From contig NC_092568.1 in assembly GCF_037975245.1 (NCBI RefSeq), positions 4,723,001 to 4,787,000 of the forward strand: a stretch of 64,000 nucleotides of DNA, in the 5' to 3' direction. Positions 34,495-44,653 of this stretch are shown here, piece by piece (the first letter of the stretch is position 1; each line of letters opens with the position of its first letter). The translations under genes and the position numbers were made by a program. Source of the stretch: Apostichopus japonicus. Lineage: Eukaryota; Echinodermata; Holothuroidea; Aspidochirotida; Stichopodidae. The notes beneath the pieces were generated by a model that saw nothing but the letters and a program-made list of their open reading frames with translations, had not been told where the DNA came from and made no database searches.

Positions 34495-34897
34495 CTACTC
34501 ACTCACTGACTCACTGACTCACTGACTCACTGACTCACTGACTCACTGACTGACTGACTGACTGACTCACTGACTGACTGACTGACTCACTGACTGACTG
34601 ACTGACTGACTGACTGACTGACTGACTGACTGACTGACTGACTGACTGACTGACTGACTGACTGACTGACTGACTGACTGACTGACTGACTGACTGACTG
34701 ACTGACTGACTCACTGACTCACTGACTCACTGACTCACTCACTCACTCACTCACTCACTCACTCACTCACTCACTCACTCACTCACTCACTCACTCACTC
34801 ACTCACTCACTCACTCACTCACTCACTCACTCACTCACTCACTCACTCACTCACTCACTCACTCACTCACTCACTCACTCACTCACTCACTCACTCA
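34495..34897. repeat. Tetranucleotide satellite (CACT/GACT)n
   Basis: About 400 bp of uninterrupted 4-bp units. It opens with alternating ACTC/ACTG, has a block of pure GACT (about 34560-34710), a short mixed block, then a block of pure CACT (about 34735-34896). The two unit types are strictly segregated. A short palindrome (gtcgtgatgtcacgac) follows at 34910. Confidence 0.97.
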
Positions 34898-35934
34898 ATC
34901 GTATGAAGAATGTCGTGATGTCACGACATCCTTCTCCCATAATGACTTCAAAAGATTGTGTAATAAATCACCCTTTAGATGTACGCCTTTAGAGCCGTAC
35001 ATTTTACAATGCCGCCTGCTTTATAGTGAATTTACTTACAAAGTCTGCAAACAAATGGGTATCGGTCGAAAAAATACATAAGTAGTTGTGTTAAGGTTCC
35101 GGACTGGTCTGACGTAACGACTTCAGTAGTTGCTAAGGTGATCCTTAACCAGTCGTTTTGATATCGGCATACTACTACTTCTACCTAAATAAGAAAGAAA
35201 AAAGCAGAAGAAAAATAACACACTTGCAGGTGTCGCACCACAATTAATTGTTCCATTGACTTACACACTAAAATAGTCACTTTCACCCCCTTGACAGACA
35301 GAAAGGGCCTTAAGAAATAATTAAGGAGATGTTTTGCCATCTTAAGTGTATTGGTATTCTGAATTATTCACGTTGTTGTGTTAACGAACCCTATTCTACC
35401 CAACCGTTGCTGGCTTAAACAACATAAAATTGCTCACAGGCCTAGCCTGGTTTGTTCAAGTTGTCCCATAATCATAAACGTGACGAAAGTCGAACGTTAC
35501 TTTAAAGGCCTAGCTATGCTGAAACTGGTGGAAGAGACTACACAAATTGAGATCAACAGCCGATGCAGACAAAAGCTCGTGAACTCACTGCAAAATTAAG
35601 ACTGTTTTACACAATTATTTCGCATTGAGATTGGTCAAAGTAAAATATTAACTAGGCAAACTGTTAAGTTTCATAAACGCTGCCTGGTCACAACGAAACT
35701 ACATCCAACCTGAAATAAATACGACGGAAAACGTTCGATAGAACCGCTGTACTACAAAGTACACCTTTCTGCACGCAAAATTAGGCTTCCGAGCGGCACG
35801 TTGAAGCCAATGCAAATATGTTCAGTGTCAGAGATGTACGGATGCCCATAAGCTCATTTCCAATTGCCAATTGCCTCCTACTCGTGTGAGGCGTAACGCA
35901 CATCTTATCTGATAGGCTGGTATGTGGGAGATAC
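34898..35934. other. Unassigned spacer
   Basis: No credible exon or transposon end was seen. A 73-codon frame at 35378-35599 has no recognised domain or supporting splice sites. Confidence 0.5.
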
Positions 35935-36525
35935 GGTAGCTTATAAAACAATGTTTCAACAATTTGGCGTCTGGTGACTCCAACTGACATTTGACCTCAA
36001 TAAAATCTTGTACTAAACGTGTACCAACTATATACTAAATATGAGATTCGTCCAACCTTCCCTTCTTGAGTTATCGTGTTTACAAGGTTTTCACAATTTG
36101 ACCCCTAGTGACCCCAAATGGACTTGGACCTCCACCAAAAACAACAGGAATCTTGCACTCAATGTGGTACTCCTTCACACGAAATGCAAGCTTGACCCAA
36201 GCTATTCTTCTTGAGATATCGTGTTTACAAGGTTTACCCACTTTGACCCCTTGTGACCCCAAATGACCTTTGATCTCCACAAAAAAGAAACTATAGGCTG
36301 TTGCTCCTAAATGTGGTCCTCCTACTCACGATATATGAGATTGGTCCAAGTTTACATCCTTGCGATATCGTGTTTACAAGGTTTTCACTATTTGGCCCCT
36401 GGTGACCCAAAATAACCTTTGACCTCCTCACAAAACAATAGGGTTCTTCTACTCAATGTGGTTCTCATATACACCAAATTTTAGATTGGTCCAAGCTTCC
36501 CTTCTTGAGATATCGTGTTTACAAG
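35935..36525 (+). repeat. Approximately 120-bp tandem repeat, about five diverged units
   Basis: Each unit carries 'gatatcgtgtttacaaggtt', then 'tttgacccc..gtgacccc(a)aatg', then 'cctttgacctcc' and 'tcaatgtggt'. Units begin near 35945, 36065, 36215, 36365 and 36500 and are clearly diverged. The last runs into a CA-rich stretch (36530-36560). Confidence 0.85.
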
Positions 36526-38894
36526 CGAGGCGTCATACACACACACACACACGCACACACACTCCGCCTGCATGAATGCATAGGTTACGATTATCATAGA
36601 AACCAAAAATATGTATGACGCGAATAAGCTTACCTTATAAGGTCGTGATGTCAGATACATGTGAAGTGAAAGTGAAAGTAATACATTACGATTATCTGGG
36701 TGGTTTGATTTCATTCCGCAACGGGAAGTGCGCCTGCAGTGTTTAGCAGAGCTATTCAAGCTATATATATGCACTCGTTGGTGACATTGACAGCGTGTGG
36801 TGTGTAGGTCTATATAGTTTTCAGGATTATTCCATTATTATATTACCTTAGCATACCACGTTGGATGCGTGTGCACCATAGACTGTAAGAGAAGAGCGAT
36901 GGCGTGCTTGTGTTCCACGGCGATATTTAACAAAGGTAGTTATTTTACTGAGTCAGTATCAGGCATCTTATCATTTCAAGTTAACGAATGGGATGAATGA
37001 TTTACCTTATATGTGTTAGTACTAAAGGATGCCATAGCCTAAGGTATATGCCAGTAGAAGCCATGCTGTGTTTTGGTCATAATTAATGAATGGTTATAAT
37101 GCTTTCTATATAACACTAATGCATACGATTCATGTAGCACTGCTTCCCTAAGAAGCCCCCCCAAAAAACATTAGCATTATTGGAGACTATACACACAGGC
37201 AGTTGGAAGTCTGACCCCGTGACCTCGAAGAATGATCAACGATCACGCATATCATTAAATTTGAATTTGCCCGCATTTAACGTAAAGTCGGTCCTACGTT
37301 TCACTCACAGAATTTACAGACATTGATAGTTTACAACTTACCGGAACCTCACAGAATGGATTAAAAGTAATTCCAATGTATGGTAGGGCAAAGATACCCG
37401 AGAAAAAATCAACGAAAACCTATGAAACAACGATTGCAATCCAACTTCGTCCTCACACATGTATTCCTAACTGACACAAAATAGGTCAAAACGAACCAAC
37501 GAAAGAGAGTTACAGCAAAAAAGTTCTCCCATTTGTGGATCTTGTACTCTCCTACATGATGCTGTAAAGTTTCGGTGAAATGGTTGTCTAAGACGGCCAG
37601 TCACAAAACGATTACCTCGACTCGGCGATTTTGTTGCTGTCGCCGCCATTTTGAAATTAGGTAGACTTTCGCCAAGCCGTTTTCATGCTATGGGCTACTA
37701 CCTACAAGACTTCTCAAATCGTTTTCAATGTAGTGGAACCCATTCCTTTAGTGTACGGTCTATTAGGAATGTTAGGTTTTGTGGCGTGAAATTAAGTAAT
37801 TTAAGTTGTGCTAAGGTTTGGAAGAAATTTTGTCCCAAATTCTAATATATGATTAGGTAAAATGTGAAATTACTGAGAGCTGCGTATGGGAGGGGTAAGA
37901 GAGACAAAATGGGGGAGGGGGCAAGGGAGATGGTGTTTACTTTCTAGCTAAATTAATGGCGGTAACTATTAAGGTAACACAAATTTTCCCGAGTCTGTTG
38001 TCAAAACTGAAGGGGTCATACCACATGTCGAATATACAAAGGTAACATGGCCTAGGCCAAACCTTATTTCTAGTTGCTTTCTAAGGAACTTCCAACAATT
38101 CCGAATGATTTTTACCTACAATACCAAATGATTTATACTTACCCACTTACCATAATTCCACAGTAGCCCTTACTCAGTGAGATTCTGCAAAGCTGGGTAC
38201 TCATCTGTTGCTTATATTCATCAATAAATATCAGTTAACAGTTTTCCAGTCAATACCAATCCTTGTTTGGTTCATGTATCACACTACATAACCACTTGCC
38301 AATATTGAAGTTAAGTACTGTGGCTCGGGTAGGGGTGTGTTGTATAGGGGAGGGGTGTGGTGTTTTTAGGGGTTTTGGGGAGGAAATGTGGTGCTTAGCG
38401 GATTTGGGGAAGGGTTTGGAGTTTCCCAGCTTTGGGATGGGTGTGGTGTTCACCAGCTTTGGGAAGAGTTAGGGTATTTTGGAGGGATGAGGTGGTTTTG
38501 CCACATATGGGGACTTTAATTAAAAGCGGACTTTCAGTACACAGGACGCGTTTGGATACATTACGTTCTATGGATACTCTGACCAAATATTTTGAGTAGG
38601 GCTGTTTTCTTTTTCTTTTGCACATGCATAGTAGAACATTAGTCAACAGTGGAAATAGAGTTGCCTGGTCTTTTATTGATTTTATAACTGTAACAATAAG
38701 GCACTTTAAGCAACAGAAAAAAGAAAACAAAAAACATTTGGTGTGACACTCTCCATGAAAGAACATGTTTTAATGTCCTGTGAAAATATGGGCATGAAAT
38801 ATAAATTACTTTGATCACTTCAAAGTGAAATACTTTGTTCAAATGGAAGGAATAGCTTAACAAAATTTGAATACTTCTTGAAATGAAACTCACT
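36526..38894. other. Mostly unassigned spacer with one promoter-like spot
   Basis: A (CA)n run lies at 36535-36560. A G-rich imperfect repeat of about 35-40 bp occupies 38330-38480. The sequence around 37583-37652 is promoter-like and is listed separately. Other open frames here are short and unsupported. Confidence 0.5.
37616..37649 (-). CDS. Possible first coding exon beginning ATGGCGGCGACAG
   Basis: On the minus strand the sequence CAAAATGGCGGC matches the classic YY1-type start context found at many animal gene starts. The frame reads MAATATKSPSR, and a possible donor (GAG/GTAATC) follows after about 33 nt. Neighbouring sequence (37583-37633) resembles the sequence just after exon 1 of the gene at 42573. 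No further exon was found, so this is only a candidate. Confidence 0.25.
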
Positions 38895-39129
38895 TCATAC
38901 TGTGAAGACTTCATACAATAATATTGTCTGAAAAAAAATCACACACAATGTCAAGTGCATTATGACTGGAAGGGGTATTTCAAGGTGGCATAGTGAAGGC
39001 ATGACATAACAAAAACAGTTCAGGTGGCAGGATGGATAGTTTTGTAACTTTGAAATGGTGAGATATACCTGTGACATATAGCATAAGATTAAAATTAAAA
39101 GACAAATATATAAAAGTAAAAGGTAAGAG

Positions 39130-39620
39130 TAGAAAGTAAATAAATAAGTCCAAACTTGACATATAACTTTAACAACCTGGTCTTCTTCAGAAATAGGAGC
39201 ACCAATAGCATCCCAACGATTCATACTTCCTTTCATATAATTCAAATTATTTCCAACTGACTTGCCCTCTGCCATTTCAGTTCTGAGGTACTTTTTCTTG
39301 AGGTGAATTTTGTTGGTTAGAGAATCCTTTTCGAACAGAGTACGCAAGGCATCCTAAGCATCACTTGGTTTGTCACTTGTTGTAATTAATTCCAGCTGAC
39401 TAGATGCTATTGCAAGCACAATGATGAAAAATGCCAGTTGTGTCTTTTTCAAGTTTGCACTCTTCTACTTCTCACATACAGTAACCCCCAACTTTCCTGA
39501 GCCATCCTCATAGCCCACAGGCCTTTTGCAAGAAACAAATGTCTCATCTGGAAATTCCATGTCAGCCAGTTCGAGCCATCCATTTTGTTAATTTTCCACG
39601 TCATATCTTCTGTTGTTCCA
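39130..39620 (-). mobile_element. copia-type gag remnant
   Basis: The minus strand reads, with frameshifts, DGSNWLTWNFQMRHLFLAKG, then further down LRTLFEKDSLTNKIHLKKKY, then IGAPISEEDQVV. These blocks have the order and wording of the copia gag region (UBN2-type domain). No reverse transcriptase or integrase piece was seen nearby, so this is an isolated broken fragment. Confidence 0.8.
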
Positions 39621-40044
39621 GCCACATTGGTCAGTTGTCACGACTAAATTAACCAATTTAAGTACCGACATTTCCCAAGAAATGGTTCCAAAATCAGCAC
39701 ATAAATTCCAAACAACAATCTATTCTACAGAGTTAACTTCCAGTGTATGTGTCTGGGCCAATACCCTGTTCGAGTTAGCTAGAGAATAGGCATGAGACTG
39801 CTGAGTATATTACAGCCTGTTGCTGCACACAACTTGTTCTTTCTATAAGAGTATAACAGAAACTGAGGAAAAATGTAAATTACATATATATAGAAAACAA
39901 AATTGCTTAAAGGTAGCACACAAATAATACAACCTGATTAAACAAACAATAGTTTGGAGAAGAGTTGTAACAACAGGCACTTAACTGATCCACAGGCTGC
40001 ATTCCTTCTTACTACGGGTACATATAACAGAGCTAGTAACTTAA

Positions 40045-40848
40045 AGCAGCATTTTGCGTCCTCGACTATGATATTTCTGAACCTCACTGACTCCACTATG
40101 CCATAACGACATACATAACTAGCTTATCTATTTATATTTTACTTCAAATGGTGGCATAAAAGTCGAAAAAATTGCAACTTTCAACTTTGTTGTTCTCCAA
40201 GATATTTTCCGTTGGGAACCCAATAAACCTCGCCCATAATATGAATATTTAAACACTACGAACGTCATTGACAGATACGTAATATAACACCACGCTTGAT
40301 TTGTGTACAGTCTATATGGCTGTTGTACCAGGGAGTTGCATAACAACTCCCAACGCAAAGTCTTGAATCTATTTTTAGCAACGGTTCATAACTAAACCTG
40401 CATCTCTGATTGGTTGAATTCAAACTAGTGGGTTTGGGAACTGAATGCGATTTAATTTTGTATGTGGAATACTCGCCAATTAACGTTTTTGGCAGGGGAA
40501 AACTTGGCTAATATCTTAATTTGCTGTTTTGTGATTTGATGTATGTAAAAAACTCGATGGACATGTCAAAAAAGTAGAAAACGGCGACCAAACGCAAAAT
40601 GCTCATGAATAAACATACTATTCACTGATTGGTGGAATTCAAACTAGTGGATTTGGAGATATGAAAACTTTGTCGAGGACACTTTTACTCGTTATCGATA
40701 TAAATCGTTAATTACTCGCTAATTAACGCTCTTGGCAGGGTGAAACTTGGATGGTATCTTGGTTTGCTGTTTTATAATTGATACATGTAAAAAAATCGAT
40801 GCACATGTTAAAAAGGTGGAAAAAAGCGACCCAACGCAAAATGCTGCT
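40045..40848. mobile_element. MITE with TTAA target duplication and internal duplication
   Basis: An 804-bp element flanked by TTAA on both sides (40041-40044 and 40849-40852). It has a terminal inverted repeat AGCAGCATTTTGCGT on the left and its complement on the right. TTAA duplication is typical of piggyBac-like elements. The right two-thirds consist of two tandem related segments (about 40380-40605 and 40610-40848), each with 'attggt..gaattcaaactagtg' and an ACGCAAAATGCT end. No transposase frame. Confidence 0.85.
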
Positions 40849-40852
40849 TTAA

Positions 40853-42344
40853 AGATATATAGTATTAAATAGAATGTGAGACTACATTTATTAACAGATT
40901 TCTATAAATAAACTCTTATATGAAGACTTCAGATATGAGGATAATAAACATGAGGATGTAATAAACTCTGGAAGCTCTCTGGGCTAATACTTAATACCAG
41001 TGGAACTGCATTTTGCAATGTTAGTCATTATACATAACAAAACAAATCTAATAGTGAATGAAACTTTTCTTCTTTTTGGGAATAACTCTTTTTTGGTCAT
41101 ATATACATGGGAAGCACCTTAGAGAAATCTGTGTGTGACACACACACATAGGGAAGACTGTACGTGAATGACTAACTAAGTACTTCTACTACTGTACCTA
41201 TCATAGAAAACAACATAACAATAAAAAGATCGTAAACTCTCGTTAACAGCAAAACATGTTGTCACAAAATGATCCCTGATATTGTTTTAAGTCACCTGGA
41301 ATTATAAGTAGCTATGTACAACTACATGGCTCTATGAGGTGCAATTGTTCTCAAGTACCAGCAGTAGGTCTAACTGTAATAGCAACAAGTAAAAAGTGTA
41401 AGCAGTATAAAGCAAGCTAGTTTTATTTCTGTGTTACGTATCTTGCTCTACATATTAAGAATAGGGAATTGGGCCTAGACTTAAGTCATGGATCTAATAC
41501 CGGTCTTGAACACTTGTAACAAAGTGACATTGAAATGGATCCCGATCCCAGCATGGAGGAAATTTTCACCCAGTCCAGCTTTAATAAAACTCATAATAAG
41601 CCATGATCTTAACTTATACATAGTACAAAGGCAGTCTACTAGTACTACTAATAATTTTTGTATAATAATAATAATACTAAATTGTATCTTATGCAGTCCA
41701 AATATTTTCAAGAACAGGCCCCTTAGAATTATTACACAAGGACAAGAAGGCGTAGGCTAAGAACTAAAGGTTATAAGCCTTAGTCCATTATTAAAATTGG
41801 ACTAAACTATGCAGGTATTCTAGTATTACTAAAACTAGGCTAGGGCCTACCTGTAGTAAAAACTTGTCGTAGTATATTACTTTAGTAAATACAAAAGTAC
41901 TAGGCCTATAGGCTAGCCTAGGCTTGTACTAGGAGTAATATTACTGTCCGCTATGCCCTCGAATTTTTAAATTTTAACTATTTAGTAGCAATCAGTAGTA
42001 CCGTGACTTATCAACTCTCTGATTTTTCCATATTAACGCAAAAAAATGAAGGGAATCTATGCCGAATAGAAAGATTACGAAAAATACGAGACGTTGCAAA
42101 TCTAGCACTAGCTACATCATAGTCGACATATAGCGCTAGGCTGCACGTTATAGGATACGGTGCTTTCGTGTATATGTGTATTATGTACGTTAGGATACAT
42201 GTATTAGGGGCAACCAAAACCACATAGGAGCACCATTTTCGTTGACCAAAAAATCACACTTTTCGGGGGAGTTACAACTTTTCTGAAAAATATGAGTAAG
42301 ATTCAAGCTTATATATTACAAAAATGCTATTTTTACGGTTAAAA
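40853..42344. other. Probable intron of the minus-strand gene plus unassigned sequence
   Basis: AT-rich sequence lying downstream (in minus orientation) of the coding exon at 42400-42573. No second exon could be recognised. Small ATA/TAA runs near 41650 and repeated 'taggcctagg' motifs near 41830-41930 are present. Confidence 0.4.
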
Positions 42345-42399
42345 GTTGTCTAAGACGCGAAAGTCACATAACGATAGACGTCGACTCGATTTGACTTAC

Positions 42400-42573
42400 C
42401 TTTATGTTTTTGCGTTGGTCGTCGATAAGAAAATGCACTGTTCTATTGGTAAAATCTTCGTTTCTTTCCGGAAATGATCGTATTTGAGTCTCTAAAGTAT
42501 CCTTTATAGAGCTACGATACTCGTAAACCCGAATGACATTGGGATGTTTGCGAATTTTACCGATTACATCCAT
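42400..42573 (-). CDS. First coding exon of an unrecognised minus-strand gene
   Basis: ATG at 42573 opens a frame of exactly 58 codons ending at a strong donor (AAAG/GTAAGT, intron from 42399). The peptide is charged and soluble looking: it starts MDVIGKIRKHPNVIRVYEY and ends DDQRKNIK at the donor, phase 0. No signal peptide or membrane segment is present. A promoter-like region lies directly upstream. I do not recognise the family, and no further exon was found, so the rest of the gene probably lies within 31-42 kb behind long introns. Confidence 0.55.
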
Positions 42574-42680
42574 ACATGGAAGTAGCGAACCGAAGTCCGT
42601 AGAACCGGATTTGCGCGAAACAATTACTTCCGGGTAAAGTAGCTGTGCTCGAAAATTTGCTAGTAACGGTCATATATTGA
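42574..42680 (-). promoter_or_regulatory. Promoter-like region with an ETS-type site
   Basis: On the minus strand, about 50-75 bp before the ATG at 42573, is CCCGGAAGTAAT, a good ETS-family site of the type found in TATA-less housekeeping promoters. The surrounding 100 bp is locally richer in CpG than the neighbouring DNA (acttccggg, tttgcgcgaaac, gaaccggat). No TATA box is seen. Assignment is by inference from position and motif. Confidence 0.45.
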
Positions 42681-43699
42681 GGTCAGACTCCCAACTGCAG
42701 GGACGTAGCTAAGGCCTGATGATTAGGGGGGGGGGGTGTAGTGGCTGAAATTCCAACTGGATGGGTTTTGAAGCCAGAAAATCCGACTGCTGCCTTGTAG
42801 GCTACCCCCCCCCCCCCCGCGCTACTCGTCAACGATACGGTCAGTCAGACACCCCATCTTTCGCGACTACACTTTTGTTCCGAACTTTTCTCGATACATT
42901 TGCACCCACTGGCCTTCACTTCACAAACTTATTAATCATTCTGGTTAGGCTAGTAAGCAATTGAGTATAAGTTATCTGAATGAAGGCTACATAGACTACT
43001 AACTACAAAAGCTATGTTAGTGTAACAAAGGGGAAAACTTTTTTTCAACAAATTGTATTCGACGACATAGTGAATTACTAAAAAATATCAATCTGCCTAT
43101 CATCTTCGTCAAGGACCAATATAGTTCTTAGAAATAAGTATAATATCATTCTCTAAAAACATACAGTTTTCAGTAGATGCGGTTCTCACGTAGGCCTTTA
43201 TATAAATTGGATATGGACAAATTCGGTGGCGATATACGCCAACCCGTATTAACTAATAACCTGAAAGTTAACTCTGCTCTAAGATGAATAGACAAAGTTC
43301 GAAGATAAAACAACTACTACCGTGACTAAAACTAGCAGTGCTTTCTTTATCAGCCATATGCATATAATATAGCTGTAAAGGGCGCTAATATTCAATTTTA
43401 GTCAGCCTGACTCTGCCAATGCGAAACCGTACCCGGGAAATATCCCTAGGGCAGGGAGGAAATATCCCTAGGGCGGGGAGGATACTAAGTATCGCCCACA
43501 TGTTACATACACCAAATTATTAACCCAATAATTTTTTAAGGAAAGTGCAACCTTCGATGGTGTTAAAATCAAGAGGTTTCTCAACATCATTGATTTCTCG
43601 GACACTGTACAATTGAGATAATCAGTTGTAACTAGTTAAACCTAGCCTAGGGCCCAATGGAAGTTGGACAAGCCGATACTTTGAAGAATATAATTTGTA
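42681..43699. other. Unassigned intergenic stretch with a hAT-like end
   Basis: A single hAT-like end ('gggacgtagctaagg' with a G run) lies near 42700, and a C run at 42785-42799 could be its other side. Near 43440-43480 'aaatatccctagggc' occurs twice in tandem. Nothing coding was recognised. Confidence 0.45.
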
Positions 43700-44085
43700 C
43701 AACAAAAAATGAATAAAAGGGAAGGGGTGGTTTAACTATTCCCTTCTTGAATGTTGAAACCATGTGGTTGAATGATGCGAAGGCGTAGGATCCACAAACG
43801 TTCTCTGCTGAGGCGAACTGTATCGGAGCGGTCACTGATCCAAAATAGTGTGTTTACGAAGTTTGAAATGTCGCCCAAGTCGAGTTTCCAAGAATCCGAT
43901 TCCGGAAAGTGGACCTTGCAGACAATGTATCTGGAGGGAATAGAACCATACGCTGATAGTAATTTGGCAAAGAGGGGCAGATTGGGATGGAAAGTGACAA
44001 CAAGAGGACTTCTGGACTTTGTTTTCAGTTACCCTGGGCTCCTCTCCCAGGAGAGTGGATTTACGGAGAGAGCTCTTTGAACGAC
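43700..44085 (-). mobile_element. Retroelement remnant, Penelope/GIY-YIG-like
   Basis: The minus strand reads PLVVTFHPNLPLF near 44005-43970 and, about 65 codons later, RERLWILRLRIIQPHGFN near 43805-43755. These two blocks resemble sequences in reverse transcriptases that carry a C-terminal GIY-YIG endonuclease, where '(V/T)TYHP' and 'RE..WI..L.T..P.GLN' occur in that order. The middle is too short for an intact endonuclease, and stops are present, so the fragment is dead. The family call is tentative. Confidence 0.4.
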
Positions 44086-44572
44086 TTGGTGAACACTCCT
44101 AGCACTGTGTCCACTGACAATGAGATCCAACTTTAGGTTCTTTTCATGGTGAAGAAAAGAAGAATTATTACAGCAAATTCAGTCAAACTCGAGTAAGCTT
44201 TACGAACTGTGCACCCAGTATGACGGCGTGAAAAAATGGCATTTTCACAGTTTAATGACGTAATGAACTACGTTGGCTAAATTGAAGTATAAGATCGATG
44301 TGGTTCCCCCTGATAGGCCTGTATCAATTTTAAAGTAAATTTAGTGCTTTTTACATTTGCAACTTGGGAAATTGATAATAACGCTAAGTGTAATGTTTGA
44401 AGAATTACAACAGCAAGCCCTGGCAAATATGCAACTTTTCTGTTTTCCAGTCGAAGCAGTACAGATTCTGTGATCCAGTGGTCATGGGCCTAGATAAGTG
44501 TATTGTTGCTTGAAAAATCTTCCTAAACAATGTTGAGACACTTTCTTATCTAAAAATGTTAATTTATTTCAG

Positions 44573-44653
44573 AATGTTCTGATCGCAAGTCCTCAACTGC
44601 CGTGAGGATACTTTTCTTCTTTACAGTACTTTCACATATACTGGATCAATCAG
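44573..44653 (+). CDS. IgSF gene 2, leader (signal peptide) exon
   Basis: An 81-nt exon between acceptor tatttcag and donor gtaggt. In the frame that joins the next exon it reads CSDRKSSTAVRILFFFTVLS followed by HILDQSG, a basic region, hydrophobic core and cleavage-like end. It is phase 1 at both ends and is 15 nt longer than the gene 1 leader exon. Confidence 0.65.

Noticed and set aside
34495..34897. CRISPR-like array
   Set aside because: The repeat unit is 4 bp with no spacers, in an animal genome. It is a simple satellite.
36898..36936. Plus-strand first exon (MACLCSTAIFNK followed by gtagtt)
   Set aside because: Too short, with a weak donor and no following exon or promoter motif beyond a TA-rich stretch.
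43772..44080. 102-codon plus-strand frame upstream of IgSF gene 2
   Set aside because: The opposite strand carries retroelement-like blocks over the same bases, so the plus frame is a shadow.
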